In this document: positions 9,225-18,613 of the stretch, piece by piece | How positions within the stretch are numbered: position 1 is the stretch's first letter | How the letters are laid out: each line of letters begins with the position of its first letter | Origin: CBDBBY01 sp965203215 | Lineage (GTDB): Bacteria > Pseudomonadota > Alphaproteobacteria > Rhodobacterales > Rhodobacteraceae | Direction of reading: 5' to 3' | Assembly (NCBI GenBank): GCA_965203215.1 | Contig: CBDBBY010000001.1 | Location: 682,001 to 746,000 of the forward strand | Length of the DNA: 64,000 nt | Position numbers and translations under genes: made by a program | The notes under the pieces: model-generated | What the model saw: only the letters and a program-made list of their open reading frames with translations | Told to the model about the DNA's origin: nothing | Database searches by the model: none

Positions 9225-9832
9225 CTGTTGCTGCCGTCCGCCGAAGATGTTGCGATCACGAGCTTGTAGGACGGCGGCCAAATGTTGCCATGATGCGCTG
9301 AATCAGGCGTTCAGTAGAAAAACGCAGTTTGAGCATGGCCTTCCACCGATCAGTTTCGATTCGGAAATTGCGGGAGAGATGGCCTTCGCCGATTCAGCAC
9401 GACCTGAAACCATCATTTGTGTCGAAAACGGCACGGGATGTTTCCTTTGGTCTCAGCTCATCCTCCTGCGACCGCAATTCGATGCCGAAGACACAAGGCA
9501 CTTTCGAGACGCTGTCAAGAATGCAGCTCAAAGCATTGTGCCGAATGGCAAATCTATTGAGTACTTGTCCACAAAGCCGTGCCCGGAGTCGCTGACATGG
9601 CGTGTCCGAAAACGGATGTCCGAGTTCAAATCATTATGGAGTGGAATGCCCCTCCCGACGATGGTCAACGTCATGTTCCGCAGGCAGAAGCAATCGACGC
9701 ATGCAAGATGCGCAGCCATTCGCCAACAACGCCGCTGCGTGCGAGTGCGGCACGGCATTCGAAATACGGGTCTCTAGATTTGCGGCTTGAAAGCTGTGCT
9801 CGCCCTGAAATCAAACAGACCCGCAGTCATGT
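9225..9832. other. 608-base gap between rpmA and obgE, no gene recognised
   Basis: In many alphaproteobacteria one or two GNAT acetyltransferase genes stand here. I translated the minus strand in all frames and found only short interrupted frames without acetyltransferase signatures; the plus-strand frame through it is an extension of obgE antisense. It may be a fully decayed gene plus the obgE promoter. Nothing can be named. Confidence 0.5.
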
Positions 9833-10102
9833 TCATTCCGGGACGAAATCCAACGGCGCAACGGAAACGAAGGTCCGCCCTCTGAACCCTTTGTTGAATT
9901 GCACCGTGCCGTCGATCTTCGAGAATATCGTATGGTCCCTGCCAATTCCGGTGCCTTCTCCGGGCCAGAATTTGTTGCCGCGCTGGCGGAGCAGAATGTT
10001 GCCGGGCCTGACGAGCTGTCCGCCGAACTTTTTCACACCCAGACGGCGGCCTGCCGAGTCCCGGCCGTTTCTGGATGAACCGCCTGCCTTCTTGTGCGCC
10101 AT
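9833..10102 (-). CDS. rpmA: 50S ribosomal protein L27
   Basis: 89 residues beginning MAHKKAGGSSRNGRDS, the nearly invariant L27 N-terminus that reaches the peptidyl-transferase centre. GQLVRPGNILLRQRG and GIGRDHTIFSKIDG follow. The ATG at 10102 is preferred over longer frame starts because the conserved protein begins there, with GGAGACG upstream on the minus strand. It lies about 105 bases after rplU in the usual rplU-rpmA pair. Confidence 0.97.
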   Translation of the reverse strand: MAHKKAGGSSRNGRDSAGRRLGVKKFGGQLVRPGNILLRQRGNKFWPGEGTGIGRDHTIFSKIDGTVQFNKGFRGRTFVSVAPLDFVPE

Positions 10103-10208
10103 CTCATTCGTCTCCTGCGTTCTCGAGCATTGCTGAACTGATTCCAGAACCGTCCGAAGCCCAACTTTCAATATCCACAATTCAGGTCCCGAACGACACC
10201 CGAAACCG

Positions 10209-10694
10209 TCACGTTCCCGCCGCCGCGGAAGCTTTCACTCCGCCGTCCGGCAATTCGAGGCTTTTAACGATGAAATCGAACACCAGCCACTTGTGACCTT
10301 TAGTTCGCTTCGACGAATGCTTGCGCCGCCTGCGCTTGAAGCTGATCACCCGCTTGCCCGGACTGACGTCGGCAAGCTCCAGCGTGACTTGAGCTCCGGG
10401 AATCGATGGCGTTCCGATGATCGTCTGATCGCCGGTGACCATCAAAACGTCGGCGCGGATTTCTATCTCCGGCTTGGAAAATTGCTCCCGGTCTTTCGAA
10501 GCCTTCGGAAAATCCGGGATTAAAACGAGGTCTCCGACTCCGGCACAATACTGACGCGACCCCATTCTGAAAACGGCCTTCAATTGACCTTTTTCAACCC
10601 GGGTCTCGCCGGTATCCGCCGCCATACCGCTCCTTTTTTTTCGAGCAGGCTCGGCCGCGTCTTCCGCATCGGCCTCAATCTTTTCATTCGCCAT
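10209..10694 (-). CDS. rplU: 50S ribosomal protein L21, with unusual N-terminal extension
   Basis: The L21 core starts around LKAVFRMGSRQYCAGVGD and runs through VISFKRRRRKHSSKRTKGH, the basic rRNA-binding tail of the family. From the ATG at 10694 the protein has about 37 extra charged residues (MANEKIEADAEDAAEPARKK and beyond) before the core. A TTG at 10583, preceded by AAAGG, would give a normal-length protein, so the extension may not be translated. The C-terminus also has a short Gly/Ala-rich tail. Part of the large subunit; L21 contacts 23S rRNA and L20. Confidence 0.9.
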   Translation of the reverse strand: MANEKIEADAEDAAEPARKKRSGMAADTGETRVEKGQLKAVFRMGSRQYCAGVGDLVLIPDFPKASKDREQFSKPEIEIRADVLMVTGDQTIIGTPSIPGAQVTLELADVSPGKRVISFKRRRRKHSSKRTKGHKWLVFDFIVKSLELPDGGVKASAAAGT

Positions 10695-10915
10695 CGTCAT
10701 GCATCCGTCAACAATCGCAAGCGCCGCTCCGACCGCGACGGCGCAACAGTGTGCTATTCGTTCGAATTCTGCGCCGCTAAACCCGAACGTCACCAAGCGG
10801 CGGGATTGTCATATCTTCAAGTCATCCGCAATTGTCAACACGCTTGTGCTTCGTTGCGCCGTTTGCGCGGTTCACGAACAGGACACTCTCGTCGACTTGG
10901 CATGCGCCGCCCGAA

Positions 10916-12208
10916 TCAGTTCCAGCTCCGCTCGAATTTGTTCCGCAAGAATATCGCCAAGCTGTTCATCGCGATCATGAAGCCGAGCAAAACGAGGATT
11001 GCGGCTGATGTGCGGCTTACGAAACCGCGTTCCGGGCTGTCAGCCCAAATGAAGATCTGAGTCGGCAGCGCCGTTGCGCTTTCCAACGGCCCTCCCGGAG
11101 CAGACGTGATGAATGCATTCATTCCGATCAGAAGAAGCGGAGCCGTCTCTCCCAACGCTTGCGCCATGCCGATGATCGTTCCGGTCAAAATGCTGGGCAT
11201 CGCAAGCGGAAGCACATGCCCGAACACGACCTGCTGCTTTGACGCGCCCAGCGCGAGAGCCGCTTCTCGAATGCTGGCAGGCACGGCTTTCAATGCCGCT
11301 CTCGTCGCGATGATGATCGTCGGCGCTGTCATCAACGCCAACGTCATTCCTCCGACCAGCGGAGCGGACCGCGGCAACCCGAACCAGCCGATGAACACTG
11401 CCAACGCCAGCAGGCCGAAGACCACCGAAGGCACCGCCGCCAGATTGTTGATGTTCACTTCGATGAAATCGTTCACTTTGTTCTTGCTCGCGAATTCTTC
11501 CAAGTAGATCGCGGCTCCGATTCCGACCGGGAAAGAAATCATGAAGCAAATCAGCAAAGTCCAAAATGAGCCGACAATGGCGCCCCGGAGGCCCGCGATC
11601 TCGGGAAACCTGCTGTCCGCGTTGAACAGGAGTGCCGCATTCAAAGGATTGGAGATCAAGCCGACTGATTCGAGGCGGTTGAACCATTCAATTTCCGCAT
11701 CGGAAAGCCTGCGGAACTCTTCCGGCGTCCCAGGATCGATCAATCCTTTTCGCAGCTGATCGAAGGGGTCGGATGTCGGCACCTTCAGAACCACGGTCCG
11801 TCCGATCAACGACGGGTCGTCGACAATCATGTCTCTCAAGATGAACTGAGCGCCGTTGCTCAGAATCCTGTAAATCTTCTGCTTGTCGGATCTTTCGGTC
11901 ACCTCCGGGAAAAGCTGCTCAGCCGACGCGGCCAAAACCCCTCTGAAATTGCCGCGGGGCAGCCTTTCGGGGTCGATCATCCCAGGATCCACGTACGCGC
12001 TTATTTCAACATGCGTCTGAGTCACTGCCCGGTAACCTGTCGATGCAAGCGACGCGACCAGAATGAACAGCATCAGAAATGCGAACAGGATAGCTGCCAG
12101 ACCCAGCCCCTGCACAATCCGCTGTCTTCTGTTGCGCGCCGGAAGACCGCTCTTCAACTTGCCGGCGACATCGCGCTGCCGCGCATCGCTTCTGGCCGAG
12201 CTATCCAT
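10916..12208 (-). CDS. pstA: Phosphate ABC transporter permease PstA
   Basis: About 430 residues from the ATG at 12208. One N-terminal membrane segment near residues 35-58 is followed by a long periplasmic stretch to about residue 190, then a permease core with GAAIYLEEFA and the EAA-type loop EAALALGASKQQVVFGHVLPLAMP. The large N-terminal domain fits the long alphaproteobacterial PstA form. With PstC it forms the high-affinity phosphate channel. It follows pstC by 13 bases. The pstB ATPase gene expected next is absent; rplU follows instead. Confidence 0.94.
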   Translation of the reverse strand: MDSSARSDARQRDVAGKLKSGLPARNRRQRIVQGLGLAAILFAFLMLFILVASLASTGYRAVTQTHVEISAYVDPGMIDPERLPRGNFRGVLAASAEQLFPEVTERSDKQKIYRILSNGAQFILRDMIVDDPSLIGRTVVLKVPTSDPFDQLRKGLIDPGTPEEFRRLSDAEIEWFNRLESVGLISNPLNAALLFNADSRFPEIAGLRGAIVGSFWTLLICFMISFPVGIGAAIYLEEFASKNKVNDFIEVNINNLAAVPSVVFGLLALAVFIGWFGLPRSAPLVGGMTLALMTAPTIIIATRAALKAVPASIREAALALGASKQQVVFGHVLPLAMPSILTGTIIGMAQALGETAPLLLIGMNAFITSAPGGPLESATALPTQIFIWADSPERGFVSRTSAAILVLLGFMIAMNSLAIFLRNKFERSWN

Positions 12209-12221
12209 TACGGCTTTCCCA

Positions 12222-13598
12222 TCATTCGTAAACTTCCCGATATTTCCGCACAATTCTGATCGCGAAAACATTGATGCCCAGCGTAACCAGAAAAAGCATC
12301 ATCCCGAGTGCGAACGCCGCCAGCGTTTTCGGATCGTCGAACGACGTATCCCCGATCAGCAGCGTCACGATCTGGACGGTCACGGTCGTGACGCTGTCAA
12401 GCGGATTTATGGTGAGTTTGGCAATGAGGCCCGCCGCCATGACGACGATCATCGTTTCGCCGATCGCTCTGCTGACCGCCAGAAGAACGCCGCCCACGAT
12501 GCCGGGCAACGCAGCGGGAAACAATACGGTCAGCATCATCTCGGATCGCGTGGAGCCCAGCGCGAGCGCGCCGTCGCGCATCGAATGGGGAACAGAGGAA
12601 AGAGCATCGTCGGCGAAGGATGAAATGAACGGAATGAGCATCACGCCCATAACGCTTCCTGCAGCCAATGCAGTGTTCGGCGCTACAGACAATCCGAGAA
12701 AAGAGCCTGCGTCTCTTATCGCGGGCGCGACAACCAGGATTGCGAAGAATCCGTAGACGATCGTCGGAACTCCCGCCAAGATTTCCAGGACCGGCTTCGC
12801 GACGGCGCGGACGGCCTTGGGCGCGAACTCGTTCATATAGATCGCGGACATGAGTCCGACCGGAACGGCCAGCGTCGTCGCGACAACCGTGATCATGATC
12901 GTGCCCAATATGACCGGAAGCCAGCCGAATGCGCCTTCCGCCGCAACCTGATCCTCTCGAATGGGGATCTGCGGCTCCCAATTCAAGCCGAAAAGAAAAT
13001 CGGGCAGCGGCACCAGTGCAAGAAAATTCGCCGTTTCCAGCGCAAGAGATGCGATGATTCCGACTGTCGTGAACACGGCCACGACCGAACAGAATATCAA
13101 AATCCCGGAGACAATGGTTTCGACGCCGTGGCGAGCTTTGAATTCCGCCGCTACCTTCAGCCGCGAGACCAGCGCCAGAACGATCGCCAGCAGGCATACG
13201 CAGACAACAAGCAGAGCAGCCGCCGTATCGGTCAATGAGCTGTAGCGTTCCGCCGCGATGAGTTTCCAATCTTCGGGCTCGCCGAAAATCCGGCCCGCGG
13301 CAATCGATTGAATCTCGGTAAGGACCAGTTGTCTTTTTCCGCCGACGACTCCCGCCATCGCGTCGGCCGGCAACCCGGCCATTGTGAGGGCGTTGATCAA
13401 AGCTCCCTGCAGAAGCAGCCAAAGCAGGACAAATACCAGCGTCGGAACCAAGACCATCAGGAAGGAAAACAGACCGTGATATCCAGCTGTCGAATGAAGC
13501 TTGTCTCCTCTTCCGCGTAATGCCGAAGCCGCGCGCCTGTTCCAGACGCAGCCCGCCAAGGCGCCGACGAGAAGGAGTAGGAAAGCTGCGGCGGTCAA
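12222..13598 (-). CDS. pstC: Phosphate ABC transporter permease PstC
   Basis: 458 residues with extra N-terminal membrane segments (residues 2-15 and 43-70, then about 130-150), longer than enteric PstC but usual for alphaproteobacteria. The core has MSAIYMNEFAPKAVRAVAKP, PTIVYGFFAILVV and the docking loop DGALALGSTRSEMMLTVLFPAALPG. Start is TTG at 13598 with AAGGA about 9 bases upstream. It partners PstA in phosphate import. Expression is probably tied to the hairpin just upstream, which separates it from pstS. Confidence 0.94.
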   Translation of the reverse strand: MTAAAFLLLLVGALAGCVWNRRAASALRGRGDKLHSTAGYHGLFSFLMVLVPTLVFVLLWLLLQGALINALTMAGLPADAMAGVVGGKRQLVLTEIQSIAAGRIFGEPEDWKLIAAERYSSLTDTAAALLVVCVCLLAIVLALVSRLKVAAEFKARHGVETIVSGILIFCSVVAVFTTVGIIASLALETANFLALVPLPDFLFGLNWEPQIPIREDQVAAEGAFGWLPVILGTIMITVVATTLAVPVGLMSAIYMNEFAPKAVRAVAKPVLEILAGVPTIVYGFFAILVVAPAIRDAGSFLGLSVAPNTALAAGSVMGVMLIPFISSFADDALSSVPHSMRDGALALGSTRSEMMLTVLFPAALPGIVGGVLLAVSRAIGETMIVVMAAGLIAKLTINPLDSVTTVTVQIVTLLIGDTSFDDPKTLAAFALGMMLFLVTLGINVFAIRIVRKYREVYE

Positions 13599-13616
13599 TG
13601 AATCAATCCTTTTGGA

Positions 13617-13642
13617 CCTTCGCCCGAATAACCGGGCGAAGG
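13617..13642 (-). promoter_or_regulatory. Intercistronic hairpin between pstS and pstC
   Basis: CCTTCGCCCG (13617-13626) and CGGGCGAAGG (13633-13642) form a perfect 10-bp stem with a 6-base loop. It lies 14 bases after the pstS stop on the minus strand. It is not followed by a U run, so it more likely stabilises the pstS message and lowers pstCA expression than fully terminates transcription. Confidence 0.65.
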
Positions 13643-13655
13643 AGCGAGGCCGAAC

Positions 13656-14690
13656 CTACTTGGCTTCCATGTTGATGCCGTTGACGACGGCATTCTGAAG
13701 TTCTGCGCGATCGGCGTCGTTCAGCGTAACCAAGCCGCGCTCGGAAAGATATCCGTTTGGGCCGAGAGCTTCTTCGGCCATGTATTCCTCAATGAACTCC
13801 TGAAAATTCGGAATCACGCCGCGGTGCGCGTTCTTGGCGTAAAAATACAGCGGACGCGAAATCGGATAGGAGTAGTCGCCTATGGTTTCTGCGTTCGGGG
13901 AAACGGAATTCACTTTGACGGCCTTGAGGATGTCGAGGTTCTCATAAAGGAACGAGTAACCGAAGATGCCCATTGCGTTCATATCGGCGTTGAGACGCTG
14001 CACAATCAGGTTGTCGTTCTCGCCGGCCTCGACGAACATGCCGTCTTGACGCATCCGCGAGCAGTTCTCTCCAACCCAGTCGCCATCGTATCCGCCGGAA
14101 GAAACGAATTCGAGTTCCTCGCAGCCTGCGTGCATTGCCAATTCAACGAAAGCGTCGCGCGTACCGGAGGTCGGCGGAGGTCCGTAAACCAGAATAGGCT
14201 GATTCGGAAGATTCGGATCAATTTCGGACCAGCTCTCATAGGGATTGTCGATCCATTCGCCGCCGACCGGAACCTGCGCGCCAAGCGCGAGGTAAATCTC
14301 TGACAGCGAAAGGTCCCAACCGAATTCGCTCTCGCGGGAGACAGCGACGGAAAGTCCGTCATATCCGATCAGCGCCTCGGTGATTTCATTGACGCCGTTC
14401 TCCGCGCACAGCGAATATTCAGACGACTTCATCGCGCGCGATGCCCCGGTCAGGTCGGGGTGGCCGGCGCCGACGCCCGCGCAGAACATCTTCATTCCGC
14501 CGCCGGTTCCGGTCGATTCGACGATCGGGGCCGGAGCGCTGGTCATATTGGCGAATTGCTCCGCCACAGCCTGAGTGTAGGGAAACACGGTGGACGACCC
14601 GACGATGCGAATTTGATCCCTTGCCACGGCACTGCCTGCGCTGACGGATATGCATGCCGCCGCGAAGGCAGCAACCCGAACAGTTCTCAT
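13656..14690 (-). CDS. pstS: Phosphate ABC transporter substrate-binding protein PstS
   Basis: Periplasmic phosphate-binding protein. The ATG at 14690 begins a clear signal peptide (MRTVRVAAFAAACISVSAGS, cleaved near VAR); the open frame upstream to 14876 is not protein-like. DQIRIVGSSTVFPYTQAVAE with the S-S-T phosphate contacts follows, then ESTGTGGGMKMFCAG and PPPTSGTRDAFVE. These are the PstS phosphate-loop motifs. GGGAGC serves as ribosome site. First gene of the pst operon; a classical Pho box was not recognised upstream. Confidence 0.95.
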   Translation of the reverse strand: MRTVRVAAFAAACISVSAGSAVARDQIRIVGSSTVFPYTQAVAEQFANMTSAPAPIVESTGTGGGMKMFCAGVGAGHPDLTGASRAMKSSEYSLCAENGVNEITEALIGYDGLSVAVSRESEFGWDLSLSEIYLALGAQVPVGGEWIDNPYESWSEIDPNLPNQPILVYGPPPTSGTRDAFVELAMHAGCEELEFVSSGGYDGDWVGENCSRMRQDGMFVEAGENDNLIVQRLNADMNAMGIFGYSFLYENLDILKAVKVNSVSPNAETIGDYSYPISRPLYFYAKNAHRGVIPNFQEFIEEYMAEEALGPNGYLSERGLVTLNDADRAELQNAVVNGINMEAK

Positions 14691-14930
14691 TTGATGCTCC
14701 CGAAATGGATGGATTTTTGTTGGACGGGTCGCTTCTACGCGGCGACCTTTATTGTTTTGCGACGTGAGTTTGAAGGTTTGATGAATGCTCTTGAGCCGAT
14801 GACCTGCGCCGGTACCGAGGGCCGAGCGCGCACCGATGCGGATGCCGCTTGCGCTTGTAAATTGGCCAAGGCGCACAATTGAGGCGGCTATTGGTTATCT
14901 CGCGCACTTGTGTTATCCGAGGCTGCCTTA

Positions 14931-15020
14931 GGAGAGGTGCCGGAGCGGTCGAACGGGGCGGTCTCGAAAACCGTTGTGCCTTCACGGGCACCCAGGGTTC
15001 GAATCCCTGTCTCTCCGCCA
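14931..15020 (+). tRNA. tRNA-Ser (anticodon CGA)
   Basis: A 90-base class II tRNA with genome-encoded CCA. Acceptor stem GGAGAGG pairs with TCTCTCC (last pair G-U). The anticodon stem GCGGT/ACCGT encloses loop CTCGAAA, giving anticodon CGA, which reads UCG serine codons. A long variable arm (TGTGCCTTCACGGGCAC) and T-arm CAGGGTTCGAATCCCTG confirm tRNA-Ser. No duplicate of its 3' end was seen nearby, so no sign of an integrated island here. Confidence 0.96.
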
Positions 15021-15373
15021 ACAGGTTTGCGGCTGTCGGCAATTGGTGCCGCGCCTCACCAAAGACTTGATGTTTCCGAAAATGCGCCGCTTCCGCCGTG
15101 AGCCCGAACAATGCAACGCAGCGATCATTTTCAACCCATCCGCGCTCAGAGCGCCAGACAGTTATGCCGATAGGATCAGGCGTCCGTCGCGGTCGAACGT
15201 TGCGCCTTTTCGTTTTCATTCGCTGGATCGAACCAAACCCGATTCGAGACCAAGCGGACAAGCCGCGCCGAATATGAAATTGCCCAAGCATCTTCTGTCG
15301 GATAACAGCAAATCTTCGTTTCGAATGGGGAGCATGCAGAAACCCGTCATGAGCTCATTCAGAGACGGGGCTT
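15021..15373. other. Intergenic region after tRNA-Ser, no gene seen
   Basis: 353 bases without a convincing reading frame. Just before the next gene CCCGTC (15343-15348) and GACGGG (15364-15369) can form a 6-bp stem ending 4 bases before the ATG at 15374. This could mask that start and favour the second ATG at 15398. Confidence 0.4.
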
Positions 15374-16588
15374 ATGCGATCAAATGGACGTAATGGTATG
15401 GCGATTTCTAAAAACCAATTTGCCGTGTCCGCAGACAATCCTCCTGTCATGGAGGTCAGGCGGTGGCTGGACGACATTCCGCGCTCGACCGATCTGCCTT
15501 TGCTGAACATGTCTCAGGCTGCTCCGATGTCGCTCCCGCCGAGGCCGCTTCGCGAAGCGGTTTCGCGTTCCTTGATGGAGGAAACCGAAGCTCACGTCTA
15601 CGGACCTGTTCTCGGTCTCCCGGAGCTCCGCACGGAGGTCGCCAAGCAATGGTCAGCTGCCTACGGCGGCAATATTTCCGCCGAGCAGGTCGGGATTACT
15701 TCAGGATGCAACCAGGCGTTCGCCGCGGTCGCGTCCGCACTTTCCCGGACCGGTGACGCGTTCATAGTCGCCGCGCCATGGTATTTCAGCAACAAGGCTT
15801 GGCTGGACATTTGCGGGATCAAGACTCGAATTCTCGAGGTCGGAGACGACCTCTTGCCAAACGCCGCGGAGGCAGAAGCGCTGATTTCGCCGGAGGTGAA
15901 AGCAATTTCCTTGATCACGCCGAACAATCCGTGCGGCGTCGAGTATCCGTCCGGCATTGTTCGCGAGTTTTACGAACTCGCGAAAAGCGCCGGCATCGCG
16001 CTCATTCTGGACGAGACTTATCGGGATTTCGACTCGCGGAAAGGCGCGCCGCACGACTTGTTCCAAGATGAGGACTGGCCCGAAACGTTCATACATTTGT
16101 ATTCGTTCTCGAAGGCGTACCGGATCACCGGACACCGGGCGGGCGCGGTCGTAGCCAGCACGGAGATTCTTGCTCTGGTGGAAAAATGCTTGGACGCCGT
16201 GACGGTCTGCCCGAACCAGCTCGCGCAACGAGCGGCCCTATTCGGGCTTCAGCATCTCGGCGAGTGGCTGGAGGGAGAACGACTCGAGATCCTTGAGCGC
16301 CGCGCCGCGATGGAAGCCGGATTCCGCAAGATGAACCGTTGGAGGCTGCTCGGCTGCGGCGCCTATTTCGCCTATGTCGAACACCCTTTTGAAATGGATT
16401 CAGACGCGGTCGCAAAACGGCTTCTCGCATCGAAGAATATTCTCGCCATTCCCGGCACGATGTGCGGCCTGAAGAGATCGGACGGAGGATCCGGTCGACC
16501 CGAGCGGCAGATCAGGTTCGCATTTCCTAACATCGGTCTTGAAGAAATCGCGGATTTCTCCAAGAGGCTGGCAGCGTTCGAGCCTTGA
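15374..16588 (+). CDS. PLP-dependent aminotransferase, class I/II fold
   Basis: 404 residues (ATG at 15398 is an alternative start, losing 8 residues). Class I/II aminotransferase signatures: ITSGCNQAFAAVASAL for cofactor phosphate binding, LITPNNPCGVEYP with the conserved Asn, LILDETYRDF with the Asp that holds the pyridine nitrogen, and YSFSKAYRITGHRAGAV with the Schiff-base Lys. It should transfer amino groups between an amino acid and 2-oxoacid in the cytosol. Similar to alphaproteobacterial genes annotated simply as aminotransferase; specificity is not predictable. It stands alone between tRNA-Ser and ppiD. Confidence 0.88.
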   Translation: MRSNGRNGMAISKNQFAVSADNPPVMEVRRWLDDIPRSTDLPLLNMSQAAPMSLPPRPLREAVSRSLMEETEAHVYGPVLGLPELRTEVAKQWSAAYGGNISAEQVGITSGCNQAFAAVASALSRTGDAFIVAAPWYFSNKAWLDICGIKTRILEVGDDLLPNAAEAEALISPEVKAISLITPNNPCGVEYPSGIVREFYELAKSAGIALILDETYRDFDSRKGAPHDLFQDEDWPETFIHLYSFSKAYRITGHRAGAVVASTEILALVEKCLDAVTVCPNQLAQRAALFGLQHLGEWLEGERLEILERRAAMEAGFRKMNRWRLLGCGAYFAYVEHPFEMDSDAVAKRLLASKNILAIPGTMCGLKRSDGGSGRPERQIRFAFPNIGLEEIADFSKRLAAFEP

Positions 16589-16750
16589 GTTCGGTTGCAG
16601 CCGTTGTCGAATGATCAGTGAGCGAATGCCTTTGCCATGGACCTCTTCGGATGTGAAATGTGTCTGGCCAAGCCATCGGGACAAGTGCCTTGTTTGATCC
16701 GACCGCTCGGAATAAAAGCCCGCCTGTCTAAACCTGCGGGAATAAGGTAA

Positions 16751-18604
16751 ATGGCCAAGGCGTTCCAATCGAAAGGTACGAACTTATTTGTCTGGATTCT
16801 GATCGCCCTGCTCATCCTCGGGCTTGCGGGTTTCGGCATCGGCAACTTCACTGGATCGTTCAATTCCGTCGGATCCGTCGGCGATGAAGACATCCCGGTG
16901 AACGATTATTGGCGGGAACTGCAGAACGAACTGCGGAACCTGTCCAATCAAGCCGGCAGAAACGTGCCTCTGGAAGAAGGCTTGGATTACGGAGTCGGAA
17001 GAATTGCGCTGCAGAGATTGGTTGCAGATGCTGCGCTCGACAACGAAGCATCTCGAATTGGCCTGTCGACCGGCGACGAAAACGTGCTCAAGGAACTGCG
17101 TCAAACGCCAGAATTCCTCGGTCTCGACGGGAAGTTCGATCAGAGCCAGTACGAATTCGTGCTAGAACGGTCCGGCTGGACAGCGGCTGACTACGACGAA
17201 ATTGTTCGCGAACAAACCGCCCGGTCCATTCTGCAGTCCGCCGTTTCGGGCGCGTTGCGGCCGTCCGAAGGATATGTGGAGAAGATCGTCAGTTTCTATT
17301 TCGAGAGTCGGGACTTCAGCTGGGCTCGGATCGATTCATTCCTGCTCTCTGATAGTCTTCCGGAGCCGACCGATGCCGATCTGGTGGCGTACCACAAGGC
17401 GAATCCGGAACAGTTCACGCTCCCCGAGACTCGTGAGATCACCTTCGCATGGATCACTCCTGAGATGCTCGTCGAATCCATCGACATCGACGAAGCAACT
17501 TTGCGCGTCCTCTACGAAGATCTGTCGGAAGAGTACAATGCCCCGGAACGTCGAATAGTGGAAAGGATGGTCTTTCCCGCGATGGAGGAGGCAGCAAGAG
17601 CCAAACGCCGGCTGGACGACGGCGAAATTGATTTCGCGGAACTGGCGGCTGAAAGAGGATTGTCGCTTTCGGATTTGGATTTGGGCGAGATTGCGAGCGG
17701 AACCCTCGACCCGGCGTCCGATGCGGCGATATTCGCTTTGGACGATCTTGGCGTGACCGATCCCGTGCAGTCGGAACTCGGGCCGGCGATATACAATGTG
17801 AATGCCATCCTGCTTGCCAGGCAGGTCTCCTACCAAGATGCCCGCCCCGACCTCGTCGCTCAAGCGGCAATGGACCGGGCACGACGAACCATTGCCGACA
17901 ATATCAGCAGTTGGGACGATTTGATCGCTGCCGGAGCGACGCTTGAAGAGCTGGCCGACGAAAGCGATTTGCGGATTGGCGCAGTTTCCTACAATTCGCT
18001 CGCCGCGCATGGGATCGTCGGATACGAGGAATTCCGCCGCGCGGCAGGTCAGGTCACGGAGGACGACTTTCCAGAACTCTACGGACTCTCCGACGGCGGC
18101 GTATTCGCGCTCCGCTTGAACGAGATCGTTCCGCCCATATTGCAGCCTTTCGAGCAAACCAAGGAAGACGTGCGTGCGGAATGGATAGCGGGCGAGCGCA
18201 GGAAGAAACTGTTGGAATTGGCGGAAACCATCGAAACGGGAATGCGATCGGGAAAAAGTTTCGAAGAACTCGGCCTGGCTCCCTTGCAAGCTCGCGACAT
18301 CGCGAGAGGCGCCCCTGTCGATGGCACTCCCGATGGCCTCGTTGCGGAAATTTTCAGCTTGGAAGTCGATGAATCAGTCGTTGTCGACGACGGCGAAACA
18401 CTCGCTATAGCTAGACTTGACGCGATCAGACCCGCCGACTTGGATTCTGAGGAATTGAGCGGCATCGTGACCGCGATAGGCCTCCAAAACGCCGCCGAGA
18501 TCGGAAGCGACGCATTCGTTCTGTTTGCCAACGAGGTCCAAAATCAAGCCGGACTGGAGCTCGACCAGTCGGTCATCGACGCTGTGCACGTTCAATTCCA
18601 GTAG
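16751..18604 (+). CDS. ppiD: PpiD-like periplasmic folding factor (SurA N-terminal-like domain)
   Basis: 617 residues. A single N-terminal membrane anchor (about residues 11-32, LFVWILIALLILGLAGFGIG) is followed by a SurA-N/PpiD chaperone helix domain, with RLVADAALDNEASRIGLSTG near residue 90, and two PPIase-like sections in the middle. The layout matches PpiD, a periplasm-facing inner-membrane chaperone that assists newly secreted outer-membrane proteins. Parvulin catalytic residues are poorly conserved by eye, so it may act only as a chaperone. It precedes trpE by 9 bases, a recurrent arrangement in alphaproteobacteria. Confidence 0.88.
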   Translation: MAKAFQSKGTNLFVWILIALLILGLAGFGIGNFTGSFNSVGSVGDEDIPVNDYWRELQNELRNLSNQAGRNVPLEEGLDYGVGRIALQRLVADAALDNEASRIGLSTGDENVLKELRQTPEFLGLDGKFDQSQYEFVLERSGWTAADYDEIVREQTARSILQSAVSGALRPSEGYVEKIVSFYFESRDFSWARIDSFLLSDSLPEPTDADLVAYHKANPEQFTLPETREITFAWITPEMLVESIDIDEATLRVLYEDLSEEYNAPERRIVERMVFPAMEEAARAKRRLDDGEIDFAELAAERGLSLSDLDLGEIASGTLDPASDAAIFALDDLGVTDPVQSELGPAIYNVNAILLARQVSYQDARPDLVAQAAMDRARRTIADNISSWDDLIAAGATLEELADESDLRIGAVSYNSLAAHGIVGYEEFRRAAGQVTEDDFPELYGLSDGGVFALRLNEIVPPILQPFEQTKEDVRAEWIAGERRKKLLELAETIETGMRSGKSFEELGLAPLQARDIARGAPVDGTPDGLVAEIFSLEVDESVVVDDGETLAIARLDAIRPADLDSEELSGIVTAIGLQNAAEIGSDAFVLFANEVQNQAGLELDQSVIDAVHVQFQ

Positions 18605-18613
18605 TCGGATCTG

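Noticed and set aside
9528..9758. Minus-strand 76-codon ORF between rpmA and obgE as a GNAT remnant
   Set aside because: No acetyl-CoA-binding signature or N-terminal GNAT pattern in any frame.
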